Of a stretch of 35,713 nucleotides of DNA, positions 7,775 through 16,657 are shown one piece after another. The position numbers and the translations under genes are program-made. The stretch comes from Acidobacteriota bacterium (GTDB lineage: Bacteria; Acidobacteriota; Thermoanaerobaculia; Multivoradales; JAHEKO01). The stretch's first letter is position 1. Every line of letters begins with the position of its first letter. The notes below the pieces were generated by a model. The model was not told the origin of the DNA, made no database searches, and worked only from the letters and a program-made list of their open reading frames with translations. The stretch is taken from contig JAUVRX010000006.1 of assembly GCA_030597375.1 (NCBI GenBank), positions 1 through 35,713 on the forward strand, read 5' to 3'.

Positions 7775-9237
7775 GAGTCACGGAGATCATCGAAGGGTTG
7801 GCCGTCGAACGGTTGTCGGAGACCGACCCACAGGTAACCGGGATCACCTTCGACTCCAGGCAGGTCCAGCCCGGCGATCTTTTTGTCGCCCTGACGGGCC
7901 AGTTGTTTGATGGGCGGGCCTTCATACCCGACGCCGTCGAGCGTGGGGCTGTCGCCGTGTTGGCCTCGGGGGCTCCGCCGGCGGGCTTTCAAGGGTTATG
8001 GCTGACGGCAGCCGACCCGCGACGGTTGATGGGCCCATTGGCTGCCAGGATCTACGACCATCCAGAGCGCCAGCTGCTGATCGCCGGCGTGACCGGCACC
8101 AACGGCAAAACCACTCTGGTCCATCTGCTGGCCTCCATTCTGGATGCCGCTGACATTCCCAGTGGTTGCATGGGGACGCTGGGTTATCGATTCCAGGACC
8201 AGGTCTACGAAGGGGTTCGAACGACCCCCGAGTCAGCAGACCTTTACCGGATCTTTCGGCAGATGCGGGATGCGGGTGCCGAAGCGGTCTGCATGGAGGT
8301 CTCCTCGCATGGCCTGGAGCAGGGAAGGGTAGAGGGGCTGGGCTTCGACCTGGCGGTCTTCACCAACCTGTCGCGGGATCACTTCGACTTCCATGATGGC
8401 TTCGAAGACTACTTCTCCGCCAAGCGCAAGCTGTTTGAAAAGCTCGAGCCGGATGGCTGGGCGGTGGTCAACCTCGACGACCCCTATGGCAGTCGCATGG
8501 CTGCCGGGCTGCCGCAGGTCATCACCTTCGGCAAGGATGGCGACGTCCGCGTTCTCCAATCGGAGCTGGATTCGAAGGGCATACGGGCGGAGCTCGCGAC
8601 TCCTCGTGGTTCCTTGAGCATCCGGTCGCCACTGCTGGGTAGCTACAACCTCGACAACCTCCTGGCGGCAGTGGCCGGGGGCGAAGCCTTGGGTCTTGCC
8701 GTCGAGGCGCTGGTCGAAGGGATTGCAAATCGCCCGCCGCTGTCGGGCCGAATGGAGCCCATCGATTGTGGTCAGCCCTTCCCGGCACTCATCGACTACG
8801 CCCATACCGACGCCGCCCTCGAGGCCGCGCTTCGATCCCTCAAGGAATTCTCGGGACGAAAGGTCCTCCTGGTTTTCGGCTGCGGCGGCGACCGTGATAC
8901 CGGCAAGCGAATCCTGATGGGGAGGGTGGCGGGCGAATTGGCCGATTTCTCCATCATCACTTCAGACAACCCGCGTCGGGAGGACCCACTGGCGATCATC
9001 GCCGCCGTTGAAGAAGGCATCAAACAGAGCGGTGGCAGCAACTACCGTATCCTTCCGGACCGTCGTGAGGCCATCCGCAAAGCGGTGGCCCAGGTCGGGG
9101 CGGACTGGGCGATCCTGCTCGCCGGCAAGGGACACGAGGAATGGCAGATCGTCGGCGATCAGCAGTTGCCTTTTTCCGATCGTCAAGAGATGCGGCGAGC
9201 TTTGGAGGAGCGAGTTGGTTCAAGGGCGACTGGGTGA
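7771..9237 (+). CDS. murE: UDP-MurNAc-L-Ala-D-Glu:meso-diaminopimelate ligase MurE
   Basis: Cytoplasmic Mur ligase adding the third amino acid to the peptidoglycan precursor. It has 488 residues from ATG 7771, which overlaps the ftsI stop by 4 bases; an upstream start at 7747 is possible but less likely. The N-terminal UDP-binding domain has TGITFDSRQVQPGDLFVAL, the central ATPase domain has GVTGTNGKTTL near residue 112, and the C-terminal domain contains SDNPRREDP. DNPR is the motif of enzymes that add meso-diaminopimelate instead of lysine, so this organism probably has DAP-type peptidoglycan. Its last 23 bases overlap murF. Confidence 0.96.
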   Translation: MRVTEIIEGLAVERLSETDPQVTGITFDSRQVQPGDLFVALTGQLFDGRAFIPDAVERGAVAVLASGAPPAGFQGLWLTAADPRRLMGPLAARIYDHPERQLLIAGVTGTNGKTTLVHLLASILDAADIPSGCMGTLGYRFQDQVYEGVRTTPESADLYRIFRQMRDAGAEAVCMEVSSHGLEQGRVEGLGFDLAVFTNLSRDHFDFHDGFEDYFSAKRKLFEKLEPDGWAVVNLDDPYGSRMAAGLPQVITFGKDGDVRVLQSELDSKGIRAELATPRGSLSIRSPLLGSYNLDNLLAAVAGGEALGLAVEALVEGIANRPPLSGRMEPIDCGQPFPALIDYAHTDAALEAALRSLKEFSGRKVLLVFGCGGDRDTGKRILMGRVAGELADFSIITSDNPRREDPLAIIAAVEEGIKQSGGSNYRILPDRREAIRKAVAQVGADWAILLAGKGHEEWQIVGDQQLPFSDRQEMRRALEERVGSRATG

Positions 9238-10603
9238 GGCAGCCACCATCATGGGAGGAGAGATGATCTCCGGCTCGACGGCGGCCCTGTGGCGAGGTGC
9301 CACCCTCGATTCACGCAAGGTGAGCGGAGGGGAGCTGTTCTTCGCCCTTGCCGGTGAGCGCACGGATGGGCATCGATTCGTCGGGCAGGCTCTCGAGAGA
9401 GGCGCATCCGCCGTGATCATTCGACGCCAGATGGAGATTCCCGCTGGCAGTGGAGCCATCCAGGTCCCCGACACCCTCGAAGCCCTCCACGGTTTGACCA
9501 GAGAGGTTCGGACCCGCGAACCGCGCCAGCTGGTAGCGATTACCGGATCGGTGGGCAAGACCACCACCAAGGAGATTCTGGCCGCCATGCTGGCACGGCG
9601 ATTCCGGGTCGCTTGCAACCCCGGCAGCCTGAACAACCTCCTGGGATTCCCGGTCGCCCTGCTGGGAATTCCCGAGGGAACCGAGTGGATGGTGGCCGAG
9701 ATGGGGATGTCCACCCCGGGAGAGCTCAGGCAGGTGAGCCGATTGGGCAGGCCCGATGTGGCCGTCTTCACCAATGTGCGCCCGGTACACCTTGAATCCT
9801 TCGGTTCATTGGAGGCCATCCGGGAGGCCAAGGCGGAGCTGCTCGACGGGCTCGTCGAGGGCGGTCTGATAGTGGCCAATCAGGACGATCCCGAGGTTGT
9901 GGAGATCGCTCGTCGGCGCCCTGGCAGTGTCATCTGGTATGGCCGACACGCGACCGCAGACTTTCGGGTCGAAGAGGTGGAAAGCCTCACGGATGGCAAG
10001 GTCGGGAGTCGGTTCAAGCTGGTGACCAGCGGCGAGATCCTGGAGGTCGAGCTACCGATGCACGGCCTCTACAACGTCGACAACTTCCTCGCTGCTGCGG
10101 CCTGCGCAAGCACCCTCGGCGTTCCCCTGGCTGACATCGTCGAAGCCGTGCAGACCGTAGGCCTACCGCCCATGCGCGGTGTGGTTCATCGACTCGTCAG
10201 CGGCTCGACCGTGGTGGACGACTGCTACAACTCCAATCCGGCAGCCCTGACCGGGGCCCTGCAAAGCGCGCTGGAGATTCCGGGAGAGCGCCACTGGGCG
10301 ATTCTGGGTGACATGTTGGAGCTCGGCGAGGCGGCCACAGAGTTTCACCTGCAGGCCGGAAAAGAGGCGGCGGAGCTGGGATTCTCACCGGTGGTGGGAG
10401 TCGGTTCATTGGCGCAGAAGATCGTCGAGGGAGCCCGTCAGGCTGGAGCCGAGAGCCTCTGGTACGAGGACGCCAAGGCAGCGGCTGCTGTCCTGTCCGA
10501 TCAGCTTCGCGCAGGCGACACGTTGTTGGTCAAGGGCTCGCGCGGGGTTGGCCTGGAGGTCGTGGTGAAGGCAATGCTGGCTGCGGCCGAGGAGGTCAGC
10601 TGA
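9215..10603 (+). CDS. murF: UDP-MurNAc-tripeptide:D-alanyl-D-alanine ligase MurF
   Basis: Adds D-Ala-D-Ala to the precursor, completing UDP-MurNAc-pentapeptide. It has 462 residues, with ATP loop TGSVGKTTTKE, N-terminal TLDSRKVSGGELFFAL, and VDDCYNSNPAALTGAL in the domain that positions the ligands. I chose TTG at 9215: GGAGGAG (9204-9210) lies 4 bases upstream, and the resulting N-terminus aligns with the family (a short helix before LGE-A-IMGGE). An ATG at 9251 would cut off that segment. The start lies inside murE, giving a 23-base overlap and probable translational coupling. No ddl gene, which would make the D-Ala-D-Ala substrate, is present in the window. Confidence 0.95.
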   Translation: MVQGRLGEAATIMGGEMISGSTAALWRGATLDSRKVSGGELFFALAGERTDGHRFVGQALERGASAVIIRRQMEIPAGSGAIQVPDTLEALHGLTREVRTREPRQLVAITGSVGKTTTKEILAAMLARRFRVACNPGSLNNLLGFPVALLGIPEGTEWMVAEMGMSTPGELRQVSRLGRPDVAVFTNVRPVHLESFGSLEAIREAKAELLDGLVEGGLIVANQDDPEVVEIARRRPGSVIWYGRHATADFRVEEVESLTDGKVGSRFKLVTSGEILEVELPMHGLYNVDNFLAAAACASTLGVPLADIVEAVQTVGLPPMRGVVHRLVSGSTVVDDCYNSNPAALTGALQSALEIPGERHWAILGDMLELGEAATEFHLQAGKEAAELGFSPVVGVGSLAQKIVEGARQAGAESLWYEDAKAAAAVLSDQLRAGDTLLVKGSRGVGLEVVVKAMLAAAEEVS

Positions 10604-11691
10604 TGCTGTTCCATCTTCTCTATCCCCTGGCCGAGCAGTACCCGGTGTTCAATGTCTTTCGGTACATCACCTTCCGCACGGCAGGCGCAGTCGTGACCGC
10701 CATCCTGTTGTCGCTCTGGTTGGGCCCTTGGTTCATTCGGGTGCTGCGCAGGCTGTCGATCGGTCAGAACATTCGCGACGTCGGTCCCGAGCGACATCAG
10801 GTCAAGGCGGGCACACCGACCATGGGCGGGCTCCTGATTCTTGTTGCGGTGCTGGTTCCGACGCTCCTGTGGGCGAATCTGGCCAACCCCTTCGTCTGGT
10901 TGGCCGTCGGGGTCATGACCGGCTTCGGTGCCATCGGTTTTCTGGATGACTATCTGAAGCTCCACCGGAGACAGAACGAGGGCCTTTCGGTGCGGCTGAA
11001 GCTCATGTTGCAGGTTACGGTAGCCGTGGTGGCGGGAATCGCCGTGTTGTCGCTGCCCGAAACCTTCGCATTCGAAGGCACGATCGCCTTCCCTTTCTTC
11101 AAGCGGGCCGTCTACAACCTGGGTCTGCTCTACGTGCCGTTCGTGGCGGTTGTCCTGGTGGGCTCGTCCAATGCGGTCAACCTCACCGACGGCCTCGATG
11201 GCCTGGCCATTGGCGCCACGCTCGTTGCCGCTGCGACCTACGTGATCTTCACCTACGTGGCCGGCAACTCGGTGCTCGCCGGCTACCTACAGGTGCCCTA
11301 CGTCAGAGGTGTGGGCGAGGTGGCGGTGTTCTGTGGTGCCCTGGTGGGCGCCAGCCTGGGGTTTCTGTGGTTCAACTCCCACCCGGCGGAGGTCTTCATG
11401 GGAGATGTGGGCTCGCTGGCCATCGGTGGTGCCATCGGCATGGTGGCTGTGCTCTCGAAGCAGGAAGTGGTTCTGCTGCTCGTCGGAGGGTTGTTCGTCA
11501 TCGAGGCTCTGTCGGTGATCATCCAGGTCGGATTCTTCAAAGCGAGTGGGGGGCGGCGAGTGTTTCGCATGGCCCCGCTGCATCACCATTTCGAATTGAG
11601 CGGTTGGGCAGAGCCCAAGATCATCGTGCGCTTCTGGATTCTGTCGATCATGTTCGCGCTGATGGGCCTGGCGACATTGAAGTTGAGATAG
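10603..11691 (+). CDS. mraY: Phospho-N-acetylmuramoyl-pentapeptide transferase MraY
   Basis: Integral membrane enzyme transferring phospho-MurNAc-pentapeptide to undecaprenyl phosphate, forming lipid I. At 362 residues with about ten membrane segments it has the standard length. Conserved active-site elements are visible: GTPTMGG near residue 70, FLDDYLK near 112 (catalytic Asp pair), NAVNLTDGLDGLA near 192, and EVFMGDVGSLAIGG near 265, with the basic HHHFE loop near 327. The ATG shares its first base with the last base of the murF stop. It ends in TAG. Confidence 0.97.
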   Translation: MLFHLLYPLAEQYPVFNVFRYITFRTAGAVVTAILLSLWLGPWFIRVLRRLSIGQNIRDVGPERHQVKAGTPTMGGLLILVAVLVPTLLWANLANPFVWLAVGVMTGFGAIGFLDDYLKLHRRQNEGLSVRLKLMLQVTVAVVAGIAVLSLPETFAFEGTIAFPFFKRAVYNLGLLYVPFVAVVLVGSSNAVNLTDGLDGLAIGATLVAAATYVIFTYVAGNSVLAGYLQVPYVRGVGEVAVFCGALVGASLGFLWFNSHPAEVFMGDVGSLAIGGAIGMVAVLSKQEVVLLLVGGLFVIEALSVIIQVGFFKASGGRRVFRMAPLHHHFELSGWAEPKIIVRFWILSIMFALMGLATLKLR

Positions 11692-11693
11692 AG

Positions 11694-13049
11694 GTGAGCT
11701 TGGAAGCAGAAAAGTGGAATCGTGCCCTGGTCTATGGCCTCGGAATCTCCGGCAAGGCCGCGGCCCGCCTGCTACGGACCAGGGCAGTTGCGGTGGTCGG
11801 CGTGGATCGCAGGGCGGCCGAGGATCTGGATCTCGGCGACCTGGCAGATGACCCAGGGGTCGAGCTCCATCTGGGCCGAGAGCCGGACGTGCTTCCAGCT
11901 GGCATCGATGCAATTGTGATCAGCCCCGGTGTTCCACCTGGCCAGCCGTTGCTGCAGGCGGCGCGGCGAGCGCATCTTCCGGTGGTGGCCGAAGTGGAGT
12001 TGGCCTCCTGGTATCTCAATGGGCCTGTCGTCGGTATCACGGGCAGCAATGGGAAGAGCACCACGACGGCTCTGACCGGCGAGCTCCTTCGAGCCTCGGG
12101 GTTCGACGTCGAGGTGTGCGGCAATATCGGCGTCCCACTGAGTGCCTGTGTGGATGGAAAGGCAGGCCGGGTCTTTGTGACCGAGCTCTCCAGCTTCCAG
12201 TTGGAGGGCATCGACCAGTTGCGGCCGCGGGCCGCAGGTCTTTTGAACCTGGCTGCTGACCACCTCGACTGGCATGCTGGAAGAGAAGCGTATTTTGCCG
12301 CCAAGAAGGCACTTTTCCGGAATCAGACAGCGGACGATTCTGCAGTGCTCAATGCTGACGATCCCCGGGTAGCAGCGCTGACTGTCGAGGCGCATCGGCG
12401 GGTTTTCTCTCGTAAGGCCGCGGTCGAGGATGGTTGCTATGTGGAAGGAGATACCGTAGTCGAGGTGGCGCCGGATGAGGCTCCAAGAGCGCTCTTCAGT
12501 CGCGACGACCTGGCGCTCGAAGGCGAGCACAATCTGGAGAACGCCATGGCAGCTGCACTGCTATCCAGGGCCATGGGAGCCGACGGCTCGGCATTCCCAG
12601 CGGCACTGACCCGGTTCCGAGGCCTTCCACACCGGGTGGAGCAGGTGGGAGATCGACGGGGCGTGAAGTGGATCGACGATTCCAAGGCGACCAACTTCGC
12701 GGCGACGCTGCGGTCGTTGGAAGGTCTTCCCGATAACCGTGTGCATCTGATCCTCGGAGGCCGGAACAAGGGTGGTGACCCTGCCGCGCTGGCACAGGTC
12801 GCGGGTCGCAAGGTGAAACGGGTGTATCTGGTGGGCGAAGCCGCAGAGGGTTTCGGCCGAGTGCTGTCCGACATCGTGCCGTGTGAAAGGGCCGGGGGCC
12901 TGTCGCAAGCTGTGGATTCGGCGGGCCGAAGAGCCGTCGAGGGGGATGTGGTTCTGCTGTCGCCGGCATGCGCCAGCTTCGATCAGTACGGCAGCTTCAG
13001 CGAGCGTGGAGACCACTTCCAGCAACTGGTGGGGGCCCTGAATGGCTAA
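11694..13049 (+). CDS. murD: UDP-MurNAc-L-alanine:D-glutamate ligase MurD
   Basis: Cytoplasmic Mur ligase adding D-glutamate to UDP-MurNAc-L-Ala. It has 451 residues from GTG 11694, two bases after mraY. TTG at 11700, with GAGG five bases before it, is an equally reasonable start. The Rossmann-like N-terminus (ALVYGLGISGKAAA) binds UDP; the ATP loop is ITGSNGKSTTTAL near residue 115; LNLAADHLDWH and WIDDSKATNFAATL are characteristic of MurD. The reading frame stays open some 330 bases upstream inside mraY, but that part is a shadow. The end overlaps ftsW by 8 bases. Confidence 0.95.
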   Translation: MSLEAEKWNRALVYGLGISGKAAARLLRTRAVAVVGVDRRAAEDLDLGDLADDPGVELHLGREPDVLPAGIDAIVISPGVPPGQPLLQAARRAHLPVVAEVELASWYLNGPVVGITGSNGKSTTTALTGELLRASGFDVEVCGNIGVPLSACVDGKAGRVFVTELSSFQLEGIDQLRPRAAGLLNLAADHLDWHAGREAYFAAKKALFRNQTADDSAVLNADDPRVAALTVEAHRRVFSRKAAVEDGCYVEGDTVVEVAPDEAPRALFSRDDLALEGEHNLENAMAAALLSRAMGADGSAFPAALTRFRGLPHRVEQVGDRRGVKWIDDSKATNFAATLRSLEGLPDNRVHLILGGRNKGGDPAALAQVAGRKVKRVYLVGEAAEGFGRVLSDIVPCERAGGLSQAVDSAGRRAVEGDVVLLSPACASFDQYGSFSERGDHFQQLVGALNG

Positions 13050-14124
13050 GAAGCTCGCCTTCGACAAGGTGCTCTTCACCACGGTCATTCTGCTCGTGGG
13101 ACTGGGGTTGATCTCCGTCTTCTCGGCCAGTGCGGCTTTTGCCCGGGATCAGGATCGCGATCTGAATATGTTCCTTGCAAAGCAGAGCGTGGCCGCCGTG
13201 ATCGGCCTTGTCACCATGTGGATCCTGATGCACACCGACTATCGCCACTTCCGTCGGCCGAAGGTTCTGTACCCCATCATTGCCGGCGTGCTGCTGCTTC
13301 TCGTGGCTAGCCTTTTCGGCCCGGAGGTCAACAATACCCGTCGCTGGCTCTTTGTCGGGGGGCTCTCGATCCAACCCTCGGAGCTGGCCAAGCTGGCGAT
13401 CATCGCCTTCGTCGCCTTTCAGATCGAGCGCAATGAGGACCGCGAGAGCCGAGACCTGGTCCTGCCGGTATGCCTCCTGCTGGGTCTGATGGCCAGTCTG
13501 ATCCTGATGCAGCCCGATCTCGGGACGGCAGTTCTGCTGTGCGGAGCCACGGTCTTCATGTTGTTTCTGGCGGGAGTGCGCTGGAGCTACTTCCTCGGCG
13601 GGGCGCTGGCCCTGCTGCCGGCACTCTGGCTGGCGGTCTACTCGGTGCCGTATCGACGGCAGAGGTTCATGGCCTTCCTGAATCCCGACCTCGAGCCCCT
13701 GCGCTCCGGATATCAGGCGCGTCAATCTCTCATCGCCGTCGGTTCGGGAGGCCTGCTGGGGCGTGGTCTGGGCGAGAGTCTTCAGAAGCTCTACTTTCTG
13801 CCCTATCCGCATTCGGACTTCATCTACTCGATCATCTCCGAGGAGCTCGGGCTGGTGGGTGCGGTAGGCGTTCTGCTGTTGTTCGCCATCCTGTTCTGGA
13901 GAGGTGTTCGCGCCGGCGTCAAGGCGCCGGACACCTTCGGGCGCTATCTGGCCTGGGGAATTGCGGGCCTCATCACCCTGCAGGCGTTGATCCATATCAG
14001 CGTGGCACTGGCCCTGATGCCGACCAAGGGCATCCCGCTGCCGTTCATCTCCTATGGCGGCTCTTCCTTGGTGGTCTGTCTGGCCGGTTCTGGGGTGGTG
14101 CTGAATGTGTCGCAGCATGCGTGA
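13042..14124 (+). CDS. ftsW: Septal peptidoglycan glycosyltransferase FtsW (SEDS family)
   Basis: Polytopic membrane protein of 360 residues with about ten hydrophobic segments. SEDS proteins polymerise lipid II and work with a class B PBP, here FtsI. Diagnostic motifs are GLGLISVFSAS near residue 18, the RRWLFVGGLSIQPSELAKLA segment in loop 1 (within residues 110-130), YQARQSLIAVGSGGLLGRGLG near 225, PHSDFIYSIISEELGL near 255, and GIPLPFISYGGSS near 330. Placement between murD and murG favours FtsW over RodA. It starts inside the end of murD. Confidence 0.95.
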   Translation: MAKKLAFDKVLFTTVILLVGLGLISVFSASAAFARDQDRDLNMFLAKQSVAAVIGLVTMWILMHTDYRHFRRPKVLYPIIAGVLLLLVASLFGPEVNNTRRWLFVGGLSIQPSELAKLAIIAFVAFQIERNEDRESRDLVLPVCLLLGLMASLILMQPDLGTAVLLCGATVFMLFLAGVRWSYFLGGALALLPALWLAVYSVPYRRQRFMAFLNPDLEPLRSGYQARQSLIAVGSGGLLGRGLGESLQKLYFLPYPHSDFIYSIISEELGLVGAVGVLLLFAILFWRGVRAGVKAPDTFGRYLAWGIAGLITLQALIHISVALALMPTKGIPLPFISYGGSSLVVCLAGSGVVLNVSQHA

Positions 14125-14184
14125 TGAGCAAGGACCTGGGAGAGCTGTGAATGGTGATGCTGGTCAACGAAGGGCGCGGCAACG

Positions 14185-15270
14185 ATGGCGAGTGAGCATG
14201 CGCTCCTGGCTGGGGGCGGTAGTGGTGGGCATGTGTTCCCTGCCCTGGCGGTCGCCGATGAGCTGCGCCAGCGAGGCTGGCAGGTGAGCTGGATGGGTCG
14301 GATGTCGGGTATGGAAAGAGAGCTTGTAGAGGCCCGTGGACTGCCGTACCACGGCTTGCCGGCGAAAGCTGTCGTCGGCCGTGGACCCTTCCAGAAGGCC
14401 GCTGCACTCGGAACCCTGGGGGTCTCGTCCTGGCGTGCGAGGCAGATGATCCGCGATCTCGAAGCCAACGTGATCCTGGGAACCGGCGGATATGTCTCAG
14501 TGCCGGCGGTTCTCGGCGCCGCGCTGAACAAGCGCCCTGTCGTTCTTCTCGAGCCCAACGCTGAAGCCGGGTCGGCCAATCGATGGCTGTCCCGTTGGGC
14601 GTCGTCGGCAGCCGTCGCCTTCGCAGGGGTCGAGCGGCAGCGCAATGGTCCCGCTAGAGGGACTGGAGTGCCGGTTCGCCGGGAGTTTTTCGAGGCCCAC
14701 GACCGCAGGCCTGCGAACGGAGCCCTCCGCCTGCTGGTCCTTGGCGGAAGTCAGGGGGCCCGCCAGCTGAACCAACTGGTACCGGCTGCCCTGGGGCGGC
14801 TCGAGGGTAGGCTCTCGGGTCTTGAAGTCGTGCATCAGGTGGGTGAAGAGCTGTTCGAGGAGGCGGAGAGCACCTACCGGGAAAACGAACTGAGGGGTCT
14901 CAGAGTTCGGGTCGTTCCCTTCTTGCTCGATGTTGCCGGGGAAATGGCTGCGGCCGATCTGGTGATCTCGCGAGCCGGAGCCATCACCGTAGCGGAAATT
15001 TGCGCCGCGGGGCGAGCCGCTCTGCTCGTTCCACTGGCTCTGGCAGGTGGGCACCAACTGGCCAATGCCCATCGCCTGGAGTCCAGCGGTGGAGCGGTCG
15101 TCCTGACGCCAGAGATCGCCGATGCAGAGACTCTGGGGCGGTTGCTCGAGAAGTTGCTCGACGACCGCGAGCGATTGCAGACCATGGGCCAGACGCTCCG
15201 CGGCCTGGCCTGGCCGGGAGCTGCCGAAGCCGTCGCCGACCTCCTGTACGATGCAGTGGAGACAACTTGA
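14185..15270 (+). CDS. murG: UDP-GlcNAc:lipid I N-acetylglucosaminyltransferase MurG
   Basis: Peripheral membrane GT28 glycosyltransferase converting lipid I to lipid II. It has 361 residues, with the glycine-rich loop LLAGGGSGGHVFPAL at residues 7-21, GTGGYVSVPAVLGA near 100, the second loop LVLGGSQGARQLN near 185, and the donor-site segment ISRAGAITVAEICAAG near 258 followed by GGHQLANA. The ATG at 14185 is 60 bases after ftsW; the upstream Shine-Dalgarno sequence is weak. A 14-codon reading frame (14151-14195) overlaps the start, but I do not call it a gene. The stop shares one base with the murC start. Confidence 0.95.
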   Translation: MASEHALLAGGGSGGHVFPALAVADELRQRGWQVSWMGRMSGMERELVEARGLPYHGLPAKAVVGRGPFQKAAALGTLGVSSWRARQMIRDLEANVILGTGGYVSVPAVLGAALNKRPVVLLEPNAEAGSANRWLSRWASSAAVAFAGVERQRNGPARGTGVPVRREFFEAHDRRPANGALRLLVLGGSQGARQLNQLVPAALGRLEGRLSGLEVVHQVGEELFEEAESTYRENELRGLRVRVVPFLLDVAGEMAAADLVISRAGAITVAEICAAGRAALLVPLALAGGHQLANAHRLESSGGAVVLTPEIADAETLGRLLEKLLDDRERLQTMGQTLRGLAWPGAAEAVADLLYDAVETT

Positions 15271-16657
15271 TGTTCCGGCGTTTCACCAATCTGGCTGCAG
15301 TCCACTTCATCGGCATAGGTGGTGCCGGCATGAGTGGCATAGCCGAAGTGCTCCTGGATTACGACCTCGAGGTGAGCGGTTGTGATCAGGCCTCGAGCGA
15401 GACGACAGAGCGGCTGTCGAGGCTCGGAGCGAAGGTGTATCAGGGACATTCACCCGAACATCTCGACAAGGTCGATCTGGTCGTGATCTCTTCGGCGGTG
15501 TCGAGAGACCACCCGGAAGTGGTGGCTGCCAGGCAGAACAACATCACCGTGGTGCGGAGAGCCGAGATGCTGGGTGAGCTCATGCGGCTGAAATACGGCA
15601 TCGCGGTGGCGGGAACGCATGGCAAGACCACGACGACCTCGCTGATCGGGACCGTGTTGACGGAAGGCGGGCTGGATCCGACGGTCATTGTGGGCGGCCG
15701 CCTGAGGGTCTCCGGCACCGGCGCTCGACTGGGCAAGAGCGAGTACCTGGTCGCCGAGGCCGATGAGTACGACCGCAGCTTTCTCAGGTTGCAGCCCATC
15801 GTTGCGGTCGTCACGTCGGTCGATGAGGACCATTTGGACACCTATGCAGGCTTGGACGAGATCCGCAGCGCCTTCATGACCTTTGCCAGCAAGGTGCCAT
15901 TCTTCGGTCAGGCCATTCTTTGCCTGGATGACACCAACATCCAGGGGCTCTTGCCGCAGCTGAAGAAAGAGCACCGGGTCGTGACCTACGGTGTTTCGCC
16001 ACAGGCCGATCTGAGAGCGACGGAGTTCGAGAGCACGGCCTCCGGCTCCCGTTTCAAGGTCCTCGACTCGCGACAGGGCGAACTGGGCACGGTGGAGTTG
16101 CCGATGCCGGGTCTGCACAACGTACGCAACTCCCTGGCGGCGATAGCGGTGGGCCAGGCAATGGACATACCTTTCGCCAGTATCGCTCAGGCACTGGCGG
16201 GTTTCTCGGGTGTGCATCGACGGTTCGAGACCAGAGGTGTGTGGCGGGGGGCCAAGGTCATCGATGACTACGCCCATCACCCGACCGAGGTGTCGGCCAC
16301 GCTCGAGGCTGCTCGACAGGCCTTCCCGGGCGCCGTGATTCACGTCGTCTTCCAGCCGCATTTGTTCTCGCGGACTCGCCATCTGGCCCTCGAATTTGGC
16401 CGCTCCTGCTGGGAGCCGACACGGCCGTGGTGACCGATATCTACGCTTCGAGGGAGCAGCCGGAGCCGGGGGTGACCTCCGATCTCGTCGTCGAGGCCGC
16501 CAGAAGGAGCGGTCATCGCCACGTCCGTCTCTGCGCCGACTGGCGGCAGGTTCCAGAACTGCTGGCGGCCGAGGTCCAGGAGGGTGATGTGATCCTGACC
16601 CTCGGTGCGGGCGATATCTATCGCCTGGCAGAGCTGCTTGTCGAGGAGGCGGCATGA
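15270..16657 (+). CDS. murC: UDP-N-acetylmuramate:L-alanine ligase MurC, disrupted by a frameshift near 16400
   Basis: First ligase of the peptidoglycan stem-peptide pathway. From ATG 15270 the protein shows the UDP-binding loop FIGIGGAGMSGIAE near residue 11, ATP loop GTHGKTTTTS near 113, ADEYDRSFL near 167, and VIDDYAHHPTE near 331. After QPHLFSRTRHLALEFG (up to 16400) the frame runs into unrelated residues and stops at 16431-16433. The missing C-terminus is in the next frame from about 16403 (LLLGADTAVVTDIY, then REQPEPGV and TLGAGDIY) to 16657. One lost base in GGCCGCTCC restores a normal protein of about 462 residues. No slippery heptamer is visible, so an indel or assembly error is likelier than programmed shifting. 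The restored end overlaps ftsQ by 4 bases (ATGA), as expected for an originally intact gene. Confidence 0.9.

Noticed and set aside
14151-14195. 14-codon reading frame overlapping the murG start, preceded by GGGAG
   Set aside because: Too short to judge and without a recognisable leader-peptide pattern; the gap to murG is explained without it.
16392-16406. Programmed -1 frameshift in murC
   Set aside because: No X-XXY-YYZ slippery heptamer in the zero frame around GAATTTGGC and no obvious downstream pseudoknot; a one-base deletion is simpler.
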